Positions 1 through 8,467 of a DNA stretch of 64,000 bases are shown piece after piece. Position 1 is the stretch's first letter, and each line of letters starts with the position of its first letter. Below the pieces are notes generated by a model. It was not told the DNA's origin, searched no databases, and saw only the letters and a program-made list of their open reading frames with translations. A program made the translations under genes and the position numbers. Source of the DNA: Planctomycetota bacterium. Lineage in GTDB: Bacteria; Planctomycetota; E44-bin39. The stretch is from positions 119,125 through 183,124 of the forward strand of contig SOJX01000037.1 in NCBI GenBank assembly GCA_004376375.1, in the 5' to 3' direction.

Positions 1-643
1 TCGAGCCGACATGGTCGGCGAGCTCGCGCACCTCGCGGATGCATTCGGGATGCACGGTTATCTTCGCGTCGGGGTGCTCCCTGCGCGTCCGGTGAACGTC
101 TTCCGGCAGCATCCGGTGGTGGGTGGGGCAGTAACCGCGGTAGAGGACGACTTCCCGGCCGACAATCCGGGCCGCGTAATCGCCGAGCGACTGGTCGGGG
201 ATGAAGACGACCTCGCGGTCGGCCGGCGCCTGTTTCAGGATCTTCACCGCGTTCGAGCTGGTGCAGCATATATCGCTCAAGGCCTTCGTCGCGGCCGTCG
301 AGTTGACGTACGTTATTACGTACGCGCCCGGATGTTCTTCCAGGACTTTTCTGAGCTCGCGCGGCGTAATCATGTTCGCCATCGGGCAGCCCGCGTTCGG
401 GTCGGGCATGATGACGGTCTTTTCGGGACAGGATATCGCGGCCGTCTCCGCCATGAAGTGGACGCCGCAGAAAAGTATCACGTCCGCGTCCGTCTCCGCC
501 GCCTTGCGGGCGAGCTCGAGCGAGTCGCCGCAGATGTCCGCCGCGTCCTGCACCTCGCCCCGCTGGTAGTTGTGCGCGAGGATGACCGCGTTGCGCTTTT
601 TCTTCAGCTTTCCGAGGCGCTCCAGAAGTTCGTCCTGACTCAC
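1..643 (-). CDS. nadA: Quinolinate synthase NadA (partial, C-terminal part off the left edge)
   Basis: NadA is the 4Fe-4S enzyme that condenses iminoaspartate with dihydroxyacetone phosphate to quinolinate in cytoplasmic NAD synthesis. About 214 N-terminal residues are present. Family signatures seen are AVILAHNYQ near the start, DICCTSSNA (a cluster cysteine region), the GYCPTHHRM stretch and VHPEC (a second cluster cysteine). The start is GTG, sharing GTGA with the stop of the upstream deoxyhypusine-synthase-like gene, with a GAGGGAGAG Shine-Dalgarno just upstream, so it is translationally coupled. The third cluster cysteine would lie beyond the window. Identity is firm; only the C-terminus is unknown. 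Confidence 0.95.
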   Translation of the reverse strand, partial: MSQDELLERLGKLKKKRNAVILAHNYQRGEVQDAADICGDSLELARKAAETDADVILFCGVHFMAETAAISCPEKTVIMPDPNAGCPMANMITPRELRKVLEEHPGAYVITYVNSTAATKALSDICCTSSNAVKILKQAPADREVVFIPDQSLGDYAARIVGREVVLYRGYCPTHHRMLPEDVHRTRREHPDAKITVHPECIREVRELADHVGS

Positions 644-1842
644 TTTTGCTCTCCCTCGTTGTCCGGTTTGTCCTTGATGTGTGAGCGTAGAAAGTCAACG
701 GTTTCCGACAATGAACGGGTACCGCGGATAATGTCTTCGCGCTCCCGGAATTTCCGTGCCTGTATCTCCAGCAATTCGTCCCGCATTCCGTAGAGCCGCC
801 GCGGCTCGCGGCGGATGTCGTTTTCGACAAGGTATGCGACGACGAGCGGCATGATAATCGTCGTGTCGGCGTAGCAGACCACGGTATCGGGGATCATGTC
901 GGGATCGACCTTCCCCCACGAGACGGCCTCGGACGGCGTCGCGCCCGAGAGCCCGCCCGTGTCGGGGCGCGCGTCCGTTACCTGGAAAAAGTAGTCGTGC
1001 CCCTTTATCTGGAAGCCGAGAATTTCCTGCAGCTGCGGCTCCGTCTGGAGAAGGAAGTTCTTCGGCGAGCCGCCGCCCCAGATCGTGGCCGCGGACTTCC
1101 CCACTTCCGTCTTCGCGTGGAGCACGATGGCCGACGTTTCGTTCACGTCTCTTATCACGTCGAAGTTGCCCGTCTTCTTGACCACGTTCAGCGCCGCGAC
1201 GTTGAGGCCGATGGTCGAGTCGCCGGGCGAGGACGTGTAGACCGGGACTTCGTATTCCGTCGCCGCGGCGAGGAAAGACTTGTTCTCGATTCCCAGCTCT
1301 TTCTGTTTCCCGGCCGCGTGGACGCCGAGGCGGTAATGCATCTCCGAGCTCGGCATTGTCTTTTCGAACTCGTCCCTTGCGAGAATTTTGGTCAGCCATA
1401 TATCGGTTTGAAGCAGCGTGCGGAAATCCATGAAGATGTCGTAGATGCGCACGACTTCGTCGTCGAAAAGCTTGTTGTCGTCCACGAACGGCGTGCCGCG
1501 GTGAAGGTCGAGCCCGAGCGCGAAATGCAGGTCGTGGTAGCAGTTGGCGCCCGTGGTAACTATCCAGTCCACGAGCCCGCGCTCGATAAGCGGGATAAGG
1601 CAGCTCATCCCGATGCCCGCGGGCGTGAGCGCGCCCGCAAACGACATCCCGATGACGACGTCGGGCCGGGCGATTTTCTTTGCGTAAAGCTCGCAGATTT
1701 CGCGCACGCGCGCCGCGTTGTACGCGGTGAAGCAGCGGTCGATGAGTTCCGATACCGATAGCCTGCCCGTTATCGGCTCGGGTGCGATCGTTTTCCCGCA
1801 CAGGTGTCCGGACCTGGGTTTTGATTTCGGGCAGTCAGTCAA
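640..1842 (-). CDS. Deoxyhypusine synthase-like protein
   Basis: A 400-aa member of the deoxyhypusine synthase family. In eukaryotes and archaea these enzymes move the aminobutyl group of spermidine onto eIF5A/aIF5A; bacteria lack that substrate and use homologues mainly in polyamine metabolism (for example homospermidine-type synthases). Seen: [14 protein letters not shown] and TTGANCYHD (nucleotide-binding region), [17 protein letters not shown], and WGGGSPKNF, whose lysine matches the catalytic lysine of the family. The start is TTG, overlapping the tadA stop (TTGA), preceded by AAAGGAA at good spacing; its own stop overlaps the nadA start. The three genes therefore form one tightly coupled unit. 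Family assignment is strong; the substrate (spermidine/putrescine or other) is inference. Confidence 0.88.
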   Translation of the reverse strand: MTDCPKSKPRSGHLCGKTIAPEPITGRLSVSELIDRCFTAYNAARVREICELYAKKIARPDVVIGMSFAGALTPAGIGMSCLIPLIERGLVDWIVTTGANCYHDLHFALGLDLHRGTPFVDDNKLFDDEVVRIYDIFMDFRTLLQTDIWLTKILARDEFEKTMPSSEMHYRLGVHAAGKQKELGIENKSFLAAATEYEVPVYTSSPGDSTIGLNVAALNVVKKTGNFDVIRDVNETSAIVLHAKTEVGKSAATIWGGGSPKNFLLQTEPQLQEILGFQIKGHDYFFQVTDARPDTGGLSGATPSEAVSWGKVDPDMIPDTVVCYADTTIIMPLVVAYLVENDIRREPRRLYGMRDELLEIQARKFREREDIIRGTRSLSETVDFLRSHIKDKPDNEGEQK

Positions 1843-2324
1843 TTGCCGTTCCTTTCTTCACGGCGCTCCTGGAAAAACTCCGTAAGAAGCGCGCCGCATT
1901 CGTCCGCGAGGACGCCGTCGTCCACCGTGCAGCGGTGGTTCAGCCGCCCGTCCCTCACGATGTCGAAAAGCGAGCCGCACGCGCCCGCCTTCGGGTCCGC
2001 GGCGCCGAAAACCAGACGCGGGATGCGGGCCAGCACGATCGCGCCCGCGCACATCGCGCACGGCTCGAGCGTGACGTAGATGGTCGTATCCTCGAGCCGC
2101 CACGAGGAGAGCGCCTCCGCCGCCTGCGTGATTGCGATTATCTCCGCGTGCGCGGTCGGGTCATTCAGCGTTTCACGCTGGTTGTGGGCGCGGCCGATAA
2201 TGCGGTCGCCCTCGGCGATGACGCACCCGACCGGCACCTCGCCTTCACCGGCTGCGAGTCGCGCCTCCGCGAGCGCCGTCCGCATGAATTTTTCGTCCAG
2301 TTTCTTATCCATCGCCGAAACCAT
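1839..2324 (-). CDS. tadA: tRNA-specific adenosine deaminase TadA
   Basis: Deaminates A34 to inosine in the anticodon of tRNA-Arg(ACG). The 161-aa length is typical. The zinc site is visible as HAEI (ligand His plus proton-shuttle Glu) and PCAMCAGA (two Cys ligands), with VPVGCVI before it and [13 protein letters not shown] after it, as in TadA rather than free cytidine or guanine deaminases. The first ATG (MVSAMDKK) has no clear Shine-Dalgarno; an internal ATG four codons later (MDKKLDEKF) is equally possible. It heads the coupled tadA/DHS-like/nadA unit, divergent from the lipoprotein gene on the other strand. Confidence 0.93.
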   Translation of the reverse strand: MVSAMDKKLDEKFMRTALAEARLAAGEGEVPVGCVIAEGDRIIGRAHNQRETLNDPTAHAEIIAITQAAEALSSWRLEDTTIYVTLEPCAMCAGAIVLARIPRLVFGAADPKAGACGSLFDIVRDGRLNHRCTVDDGVLADECGALLTEFFQERREERNGN

Positions 2325-2379
2325 GACAGGTAATTTTTATATCATATCTTTTGCAGGGCGTAAAGCGAAAAGGGAGCAG

Positions 2380-2465
2380 GGTCGTTTGGTCCTTCGGTCC
2401 CTCGGTCATTCGGTCATATTATTAATAAGGACCTAAGGACCGAATGACCGAATGACCGAACGACC
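2380..2465. repeat. Imperfect inverted repeat built of 8-bp units (ggtcattc type)
   Basis: Left arm has about four copies of an octamer like GGTCATTC; right arm has its reverse complement (GAATGACC), with a short AT-rich loop (attattaata). The arms are about 38 bp each and pair over most of their length. It lies between the divergent tadA and lipoprotein genes, so it is not a simple terminator for either. Similar octamers occur at 28360 and 44572. Confidence 0.85.
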
Positions 2466-2474
2466 TCTTATTGA

Positions 2475-2503
2475 TTGACACTAATATTGCGGGCTGGTAT
2501 AAT
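2475..2503 (+). promoter_or_regulatory. Consensus sigma70-type promoter, probably giving a leaderless mRNA
   Basis: TTGACA, 17-bp spacer, TATAAT: both hexamers match the consensus exactly. The ATG of the lipoprotein begins six bases after the -10 box, where the transcription start is expected, and no Shine-Dalgarno is visible between them. Confidence 0.75.
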
Positions 2504-2509
2504 CACCGC

Positions 2510-3367
2510 ATGTTTCGCAGAGCCGTATCTTATCAGCGAATAGTACTTCCGTGTCTTGCTGTTCTGCTCGGCATCTGCTGCGGATGCATAACACCCCCGA
2601 AGCAGAAGATTCCCAGAGAACTTAAAGGGGGCTTACCCGCCCCTGCCGACACGTTCTACAAGCTCCAGCAGTTCCTGCGTGCGGAGGAATACGGCAAGGC
2701 CTATGCCCTTTTCACGCGCCAGTACCGCGACGAGTACGCCCCCGACCTGGAGGCGTTTACCGGGCGCGCGCAGGCCGACGCCGCGAAGATTATTTCCGGC
2801 TCGCTCGTCACGGAGCCGGCATTCGCCGGCGGTGCGGCGCGCGCGGTCGCCGAGTACGGCGACGAGCACGTGCGGATTTATTTCGTCTTTGACCGGGGCG
2901 AGCGGACCTGGCTGGTCACCTCGAAGGAGCATTACCGTTTCCTGACGGAAGACGGCGACCGCAGCACGCCCAAGGCGACGCTGCAGACTTTTCTCCGCCT
3001 GATTGCGACCGGGCGGCACGGCAACGCGTACAAGATGCTTGCATCCGAGCTGGGCGTGACGAGGCAGCTCTTCGCGACCCGGATCGTGCCGACCTTCAAG
3101 TACATTTTCAGCTCCCCCCGGGGGAAGCAGGTCTGGCGGCTGCGGGCCGGGCCAAGCCTTGAAACCTGGGCCGTGCTGGTAGTCGAGTACCCGGACAGCC
3201 CGAAAGCCCCAAGGACGATCTGCTTTGTGAAAAAGCTCGACCGGTGGTACATCGCGCTGGAGCCGGTGGGCGACGCCGCGGCCGCGAAATCTTTTATTCT
3301 TGCTTTCAGGAAAGCTCATGCCGAAAAGCAGAAAAAAAACGTCGGGCAGAAAGACGCGCGGAAGTGA
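2510..3367 (+). CDS. Predicted lipoprotein of unknown function
   Basis: A 285-aa protein beginning MFRRAVSYQRIVLPCLAVLLG with lipobox LGICCGC, so it is expected to be processed by signal peptidase II and anchored to a membrane. After cleavage there are two related alpha/beta-looking segments of about 110 residues each, beginning ADTFYKLQQFLRAEEYGKAY and KATLQTFLRLIATGRHGNAY. Each carries a helix pair followed by strands ending in W(L/Y) motifs (RTWLVTSKEHY, DRWYIALEPVG). I take this as an internal duplication resembling DUF4878/NTF2-like secreted domains, but do not name a family. ATG at 2510 is chosen over an upstream TTG because of the promoter position and signal peptide. Its 3' end overlaps the kinase start by 50 bp. 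Confidence 0.75.
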   Translation: MFRRAVSYQRIVLPCLAVLLGICCGCITPPKQKIPRELKGGLPAPADTFYKLQQFLRAEEYGKAYALFTRQYRDEYAPDLEAFTGRAQADAAKIISGSLVTEPAFAGGAARAVAEYGDEHVRIYFVFDRGERTWLVTSKEHYRFLTEDGDRSTPKATLQTFLRLIATGRHGNAYKMLASELGVTRQLFATRIVPTFKYIFSSPRGKQVWRLRAGPSLETWAVLVVEYPDSPKAPRTICFVKKLDRWYIALEPVGDAAAAKSFILAFRKAHAEKQKKNVGQKDARK

Positions 3368-5303
3368 CGAGCTGCGCGAGCTGCGCTCCAAGGTAGACCG
3401 GCTCGATAAGACGCTCGCCGGCGTGAAGGATTCCCTCGCCGATACGCAGACGGAGTTCGACAAGTCGCTCGCGATGCTCGAGGACCTGCCCGGCGGCGTT
3501 TGCCTCGTCGACGCGAAGGGCCGCATCACGTTTGCCAACAACGCGCTCGCCGACATGCTCGGCACCACCGCCGACAAGGCGGTGAACAGGCGTTTCGTCG
3601 ACCTCGTCTCTCCCGACGACCTGCCGCACGTGAAAAAGGAGCTTGGCGCCGCGGGCGGGCGGCTGCCGCCGAGGATCGAGTTCACCCTCAACAGGCGCAA
3701 GGGGCCCGATCTCGCCGTGCAGGTCGTTTCGACCCCGCTTTACGGGCGCAAAAAGGTTTTCTTCGGCTCGCTCGCGCTCGTGACGAACGTCTCCGAGCGC
3801 CGCGCATTCGTCCGCAAGCTGCAGAGCCTCGCCGGTTTGAATACGACCATCCTGCTGCACGCGCCGCTCGGAATAATAACGGTCGACCACGCCGGTTTCG
3901 TGACAAGCGAGAACGAGGCGATGCGCACGACCTTCTGCGGCGGCAAGACGTGGATAGGCTTCAACGCCTACGAGATACCGACGCTGCACAGCGCCGGCGT
4001 AGACGAAGCCCTGCGCGAGGCCTTCAGGGGGGAGAGCGTTTCGCTCACCAGCGTCCGCTTCCGTTCGTTCGGCGACGAGGAAGCCCGCATCGTGGACCTG
4101 GAGCTGGTACCGGTGCAGGAGGCCGACAAGAAGACCGAGCTGGTCGTGCTCTTCTTCGAGGACCGCACGGAGGCGAGCAAGGCCGACGAGATGCGGCAGA
4201 TGCTTGCCGCCATCATCGAGAACACGTCCGACGCCGTCATCTCGGTCGACCTCGACGGCAAGTTCCGCGCATGGAACCCGGCCGCGGAGTTGATGTACGG
4301 CTACACCGCGGAAGAGATTCTCGGCCAGCCCGTCGACATGCTTATGCGCGACCGCGCACCCGACTGGGTTACGATACGCGACAAGCTGATTCAGGGCGAG
4401 ATAATATACCGCCCGAACGCGCTCCGGCACCGAAAGGACGGCACGCCGATTACCGTCTCCATCGTGCTCGCGCCCATCCGCGACGAGTCCGGCGAAATCA
4501 TAGGCACGTCCGGCATCCACCGCGACGTCTCCGAGCACGCGCGCTGGGAGGAAACGCTCGAGGCGAAGAACCTCGAGCTCGAGGAGGTCAACCGCAAGCT
4601 CCGCATGCTCGACGAGATGAAAGAAACTTTCATGACGACTATCTCGCACGAGCTTCGCAGCCCGCTCGTCAGCGCGCGGGGTTACGTCGACCTCCTGCGC
4701 GGCGGCGAGATGGGCCAGCTCACCGAGGACGCGAAGTCCGGCCTCGACGTCGCACACAAGAACATCGACCACCTGATAAAGCTTATCAACGACCTCCTCA
4801 CCCTGTCGTCGCTCACCGCGAAGGACGACGACACGCTTGTGCGGAACAAGTTCATTATAAGCGAGATGGCGGAGATAACGGCCGCGCAGACGCGCGTGAA
4901 CAAGCCGAGGAAGAGGATCGAGATAAAGTTCGATATCCCGGACGACCTTCCCCGCGGTTTCGGCAACGAGAAACTGTACGAGCGCGTCTTCACCGCGATT
5001 CTCTCGAACGCGGAAAAGTTCTCCGAGCCCGCGGCATTCATCAAGGTCGCCGCGCGCCAGCGCGACGACGGCTGGATAGAGGTCGTGGTATCCGACCGCG
5101 GCGCCGGCATCCCAAAGGAGCACCAGGACCGCATCTTCGAGCGGTTCTACCAGATTGACGCCTCGCGCGCCCGCGAATTCGGCGGCGCGGGCCTCGGCCT
5201 CGCGCTCGCCAAGACGGTCGTAGACATCCACGGCGGCGAGATTTCCGTCGAAAGCAAAGTCGGCGAAGGCACGACGATTTCGTTCACCATACCCGCGGAA
5301 TGA
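3318..5303 (+). CDS. Cytoplasmic PAS-domain sensor histidine kinase
   Basis: A 661-aa two-component sensor without membrane segments. Order: N-terminal basic/coiled-coil stretch (1-55); PAS-like domains around 60-170, 180-285 and 290-415 (third one typical: ENTSDAVISVDLDGKFRAWN ... GTSGIHRDVSE); coiled coil; HisKA with H-box TTISHELRSPLVSARGYVDL (phospho-acceptor His); HATPase_c with N-box ILSNAEKFSEP, G1 DRGAGIP, F-box IFERFYQ and G2 GGAGLGLALAK. ATG at 3318 has AGGAAAG five bases upstream, better than an earlier TTG, and starts inside the lipoprotein gene, implying cotranscription. No response regulator is adjacent, so it is an orphan here; the ligand is unknown. Confidence 0.9.
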   Translation: MPKSRKKTSGRKTRGSDELRELRSKVDRLDKTLAGVKDSLADTQTEFDKSLAMLEDLPGGVCLVDAKGRITFANNALADMLGTTADKAVNRRFVDLVSPDDLPHVKKELGAAGGRLPPRIEFTLNRRKGPDLAVQVVSTPLYGRKKVFFGSLALVTNVSERRAFVRKLQSLAGLNTTILLHAPLGIITVDHAGFVTSENEAMRTTFCGGKTWIGFNAYEIPTLHSAGVDEALREAFRGESVSLTSVRFRSFGDEEARIVDLELVPVQEADKKTELVVLFFEDRTEASKADEMRQMLAAIIENTSDAVISVDLDGKFRAWNPAAELMYGYTAEEILGQPVDMLMRDRAPDWVTIRDKLIQGEIIYRPNALRHRKDGTPITVSIVLAPIRDESGEIIGTSGIHRDVSEHARWEETLEAKNLELEEVNRKLRMLDEMKETFMTTISHELRSPLVSARGYVDLLRGGEMGQLTEDAKSGLDVAHKNIDHLIKLINDLLTLSSLTAKDDDTLVRNKFIISEMAEITAAQTRVNKPRKRIEIKFDIPDDLPRGFGNEKLYERVFTAILSNAEKFSEPAAFIKVAARQRDDGWIEVVVSDRGAGIPKEHQDRIFERFYQIDASRAREFGGAGLGLALAKTVVDIHGGEISVESKVGEGTTISFTIPAE

Positions 5304-5325
5304 ATAACGCGCGAAGCACATTAGA

Positions 5326-5347
5326 AAATAGGTGACTGATCCTATTT
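5326..5347. other. Short inverted repeat at the left border of the AT-rich island
   Basis: AAATAGG / CCTATTT with an 8-bp loop lies between the kinase stop and the methyltransferase. Base composition switches from GC-rich to AT-rich right here. It could be a weak terminator or a junction scar; there is no T-run. Confidence 0.4.
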
Positions 5348-5366
5348 ATCATAAATGGAGGGAGAG

Positions 5367-6302
5367 GTGTCTCTAATTATATATAAAAAAAAAGATTACA
5401 ATAAAAGGCGTAAAGTTAGAATCGCATATAAGACTGATCGTGGCAGGTTATATCAAACCAAAGCTGAAGACTTTTTCAGTTCATCAAAAGTAAAGGTACT
5501 TTATGGGAAAGTGCAGCTAATCTTCACCTCACCACCATTCATTTTAAACAGAAAAAAGAAATACGGGAACCTCACAGGAGAAGAATATATTACTTGGTTT
5601 GCCAAATTTGCACATGACTTTAAAAAACTTCTGAAAAAGGATGGATCAATTGTTATTGAACTTGGTAATGGATGGGAACCGGGTAAGCCAACAATGTCCA
5701 CCTTGGCTCTTCAGGCCCTGCTTAAATTCTTGGAAGAAGGTAAGTTTCATCTTTGCCAGCAATTCATTTGCTATAATCCAGCTAGATTACCAAGCCCTGC
5801 CCAATGGGTAAATGTAGAAAGAATAAGAGTGAAAGATGCTTTCACGCATGTTTGGTGGATATCTCCAAATGATAGACCTAAAGCCAACAACAGAAGGATT
5901 CTCAAAGAATACAGCAAGTCAATGAAGCACTTGCTTGCTACGGGCAAGTATAATTCTGGGAAAAGGCCATCTGAACACCATATTGGAAAAGAGTCATTTA
6001 ATAAAGACAATAAAGGCGCTATCCCACCAAATGTATTAACACTATCTAATACTAAGGCTAACGACAATTATTTGGCATATTGCCGTATAAATAGATTCCA
6101 ACCGCATCCTGCTAGAATGCAGAATGGATTAGCAGAATTCTTTATAAAGTTCCTAACAACTCCTAGGAATCTGGTATTTGATCCTTTTGGTGGGAGTAAT
6201 ACTACAGGAGCAATGGCTGAGAAGCTAAAGAGAAGATGGGTTTCTTTGGAGCCTGTTGATGATTATGTGTATTCATCAGTGGGGAGATTCAAAAGCAGCT
6301 AA
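5367..6302 (+). CDS. DNA (N4-cytosine/N6-adenine) methyltransferase
   Basis: A 311-aa SAM-dependent amino-methyltransferase. Catalytic motif IV is TSPPF (about residue 54); the SAM-binding motif I, VFDPFGGSNTTG, follows near residue 270. Motif order IV then I indicates the beta-type arrangement. An insert between them (WWISPNDRPKANNRR ... NNYLAYC-type text) may hold target recognition. GTG at 5367 is preferred over an ATG 12 bases earlier because a GGAGG lies exactly five bases before it. It is AT-rich, unlike the kinase before it. It sits upstream of herA-nurA but with a 146-bp gap that holds a separate promoter. Likely role (inference): marks host DNA so that the HerA-NurA nuclease spares it; regulatory or orphan methylation is the alternative. 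Confidence 0.88.
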   Translation: MSLIIYKKKDYNKRRKVRIAYKTDRGRLYQTKAEDFFSSSKVKVLYGKVQLIFTSPPFILNRKKKYGNLTGEEYITWFAKFAHDFKKLLKKDGSIVIELGNGWEPGKPTMSTLALQALLKFLEEGKFHLCQQFICYNPARLPSPAQWVNVERIRVKDAFTHVWWISPNDRPKANNRRILKEYSKSMKHLLATGKYNSGKRPSEHHIGKESFNKDNKGAIPPNVLTLSNTKANDNYLAYCRINRFQPHPARMQNGLAEFFIKFLTTPRNLVFDPFGGSNTTGAMAEKLKRRWVSLEPVDDYVYSSVGRFKSS

Positions 6303-6376
6303 TCATTCACAATCCTTATTGATATATTTGCCTTTCAAATTCCAAGAATAAGTATTTTTTCCAATTTACATTTATC

Positions 6377-6405
6377 TTGACCAAACTATTTTCGAACATC
6401 ATAAT
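6377..6405 (+). promoter_or_regulatory. Promoter for herA-nurA
   Basis: TTGACC, 17-bp spacer, CATAAT, 44 bases upstream of the HerA start. Two mismatches in total to the sigma70 consensus. Confidence 0.6.
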
Positions 6406-6448
6406 AGCATATGTGCATCTCATATATTCGGAATAAACCAAAGGGAAA

Positions 6449-8467
6449 ATGATGAGCTTAACGTCTGATATAAAGGATATTGCCTCCGTTGATATATTTA
6501 CTGAGGCAAAAGAAAGCGGGGCTTTTGTTGGTCGTCCTTTTCACATTGATTACGAGAAGGCATATATTTTAGTAGCTGATGCTTGGAAACAAAAGATAGG
6601 AGGGATCCCACAAGGCACTTTTCTTCTGGCTTTTTATGAAAATGAACCTGAGGTAAATGAAGCACTGCTTTTGCGTGCTATTGCACCTACGAAGCTGCCA
6701 ACAGATGATGCCGTAATTTCTTCAATGATCGAATATTACAAGGATAATCTCAAGACTGCTGGTGAAGACAACCAGCTTGATGACTTTACTCGATATGAAT
6801 TCAGTTTTTCTGGACTTGAATGTAGGATACTTGGAACTTTTTACAAGGATCAAGAAGGGAAAACCCAATTTGGGGCTGACGTTGAGAACTTCTATAGCTC
6901 ACATAATTATCAAGTCTTTAAATCAATAGACAATGTTTTAGAGGTTATTGCTAATTTTAGGGAAGAAACTCATACAATAGGGTCTCGGACAGATGTTAAA
7001 ATTGGGAAAGTAAGATATAGTTCTAGCAAGCGTTTTCAGGAAAATCAAAATATTGTTCCAGTGTATGTTACTTCTCAGGATTTCCTGGGTAAGAGAACTT
7101 CACTATTTGGAATGACCAGAACAGGTAAGTCAAATACGGTAAAGAAAATCATTCAAGCTATCGTAAGCATAAGCAGCAAAGCACAAAAGAAAGTGGCCAA
7201 ACCAAAGAAGTCAAAGGATAAGGATGAGGACTTTTATAAACCATATGACGAAAAAGGTTATCCGAAATTCAAAGTTGGCCAAATTATTTTTGATGTAAAC
7301 GGAGAATATGCAAACGCCAATATGCAAGATGAGGGTACTGCAATATTTGAACAGTATAAAGATGACGTTACTAGATACAGCGTTAGGACCAAAGAAGGCT
7401 TTAAGGTCATGAAAGTAAATTTCTTTCGTGACGTCTCATCTGGTTTTGAATTAGTTAGAGCTCATCTTTCAGAAGATGGAAGTGATTATGTAGGGAGTTT
7501 TACATCGATCGATCTAGAGCCTCCAGATGATCCAAATGATCGTAGTGCTGTTACTAGACATGAAAGAAAATTAGCAGCATACCTTTGTTGCCTAAAAAAC
7601 GCTGGCTTCAAAGAACCAAGAGGATTTAAGGTTAAATTCTCAGGCAATAAGGATATTAACAAAGAAGTTAAAAGAGGAGGAATAGATCCCTTAAAAAGGA
7701 TTTCTTTAGATGATGCAATCACTTGGTTTGAATGGGTCTGGGAAAACTATGACTCAGACTTCTTCCAAAGTTACAAAAGAAGGAAAGGACGTGAGTGGGC
7801 AGATGAAGACTTAAAAGCCCTTCTGGTATTCTTGACAAGGAGAAGACAACCAGGCAGAGTACCTAATTTAAGTGGATTTAGAAAGCTCAGGAGATTAATT
7901 GATCTTCACACCGAAACAGTAGATGAGCCTTTTGAAAAGGAGATTATTAAAAATTTGAGGGAAGGATCAATAATCATTGTAGACCTCTCACAGGGAGATC
8001 CTGATATTCAAAGATTATTTTCTGAAAGAATATGCCTTAAGATTTTCCAAGATGCAATGGCACGTTTTGTACAATCAAAACCAAATAATTTCATCCAGTT
8101 TTATTTTGAGGAAGCACACAACCTATTTCCGAAGAAAGAGGATAAGGATTTAAGCCAAATTTATAATAGACTAGCAAAAGAGGGAGCTAAATTGAATATT
8201 GGGATTACATATGCAACACAGGAAGTGAGCTCAATTAGCGCAAATATTCTAAAGAATACTCAAAACTGGTTTGTGGCCCATCTAAACAATGAGGATGAAC
8301 TTAAAGAGATCAGAAAATACTATGATTATGCAGACTTTACGGAATCTCTTGTCAGGTTTAGTGCGGATAATGACAAGGGATTTATTCGTATGAAAACTTA
8401 CTCCAATCCTTATATTGTGCCGGTGCAAGTTGATCGATTTACAGTTAGCAAAAAAGGTAGCAAGTAA
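6449..8467 (+). CDS. HerA-type DNA translocase ATPase
   Basis: A 672-aa HerA/FtsK-superfamily ATPase (DUF87 type). HerA rings pump DNA into or past a partner NurA nuclease. Seen: N-terminal HAS-barrel-like region (1-200); Walker A GMTRTGKSNT (Lys227); IIFDVNGEYAN shortly after, a HerA hallmark; Walker B region FYFEEAHNLF (Glu554); sensor-like YATQEVSSIS; C-terminal FIRMKTYSNPYIVPVQV. An insert of charged residues (KKVAKPKKSKDKDED) follows Walker A. Two adjacent ATGs are available; the second has better spacing to AAGGG. The stop overlaps the NurA start (TAATG), so the two proteins are coupled. AT-rich composition and the absence of Mre11/Rad50 favour a defence role over housekeeping repair; that is inference. 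Confidence 0.9.
   Translation: MMSLTSDIKDIASVDIFTEAKESGAFVGRPFHIDYEKAYILVADAWKQKIGGIPQGTFLLAFYENEPEVNEALLLRAIAPTKLPTDDAVISSMIEYYKDNLKTAGEDNQLDDFTRYEFSFSGLECRILGTFYKDQEGKTQFGADVENFYSSHNYQVFKSIDNVLEVIANFREETHTIGSRTDVKIGKVRYSSSKRFQENQNIVPVYVTSQDFLGKRTSLFGMTRTGKSNTVKKIIQAIVSISSKAQKKVAKPKKSKDKDEDFYKPYDEKGYPKFKVGQIIFDVNGEYANANMQDEGTAIFEQYKDDVTRYSVRTKEGFKVMKVNFFRDVSSGFELVRAHLSEDGSDYVGSFTSIDLEPPDDPNDRSAVTRHERKLAAYLCCLKNAGFKEPRGFKVKFSGNKDINKEVKRGGIDPLKRISLDDAITWFEWVWENYDSDFFQSYKRRKGREWADEDLKALLVFLTRRRQPGRVPNLSGFRKLRRLIDLHTETVDEPFEKEIIKNLREGSIIIVDLSQGDPDIQRLFSERICLKIFQDAMARFVQSKPNNFIQFYFEEAHNLFPKKEDKDLSQIYNRLAKEGAKLNIGITYATQEVSSISANILKNTQNWFVAHLNNEDELKEIRKYYDYADFTESLVRFSADNDKGFIRMKTYSNPYIVPVQVDRFTVSKKGSK

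Noticed and set aside
3306..5321. Long open frame opposite the histidine kinase (about 670 codons).
   Set aside because: GC-rich codon bias leaves the antisense frame open; the protein has no domain pattern and the kinase is certain. Similar antisense frames lie opposite asnS, lnt, rodA, mrdA and holB.
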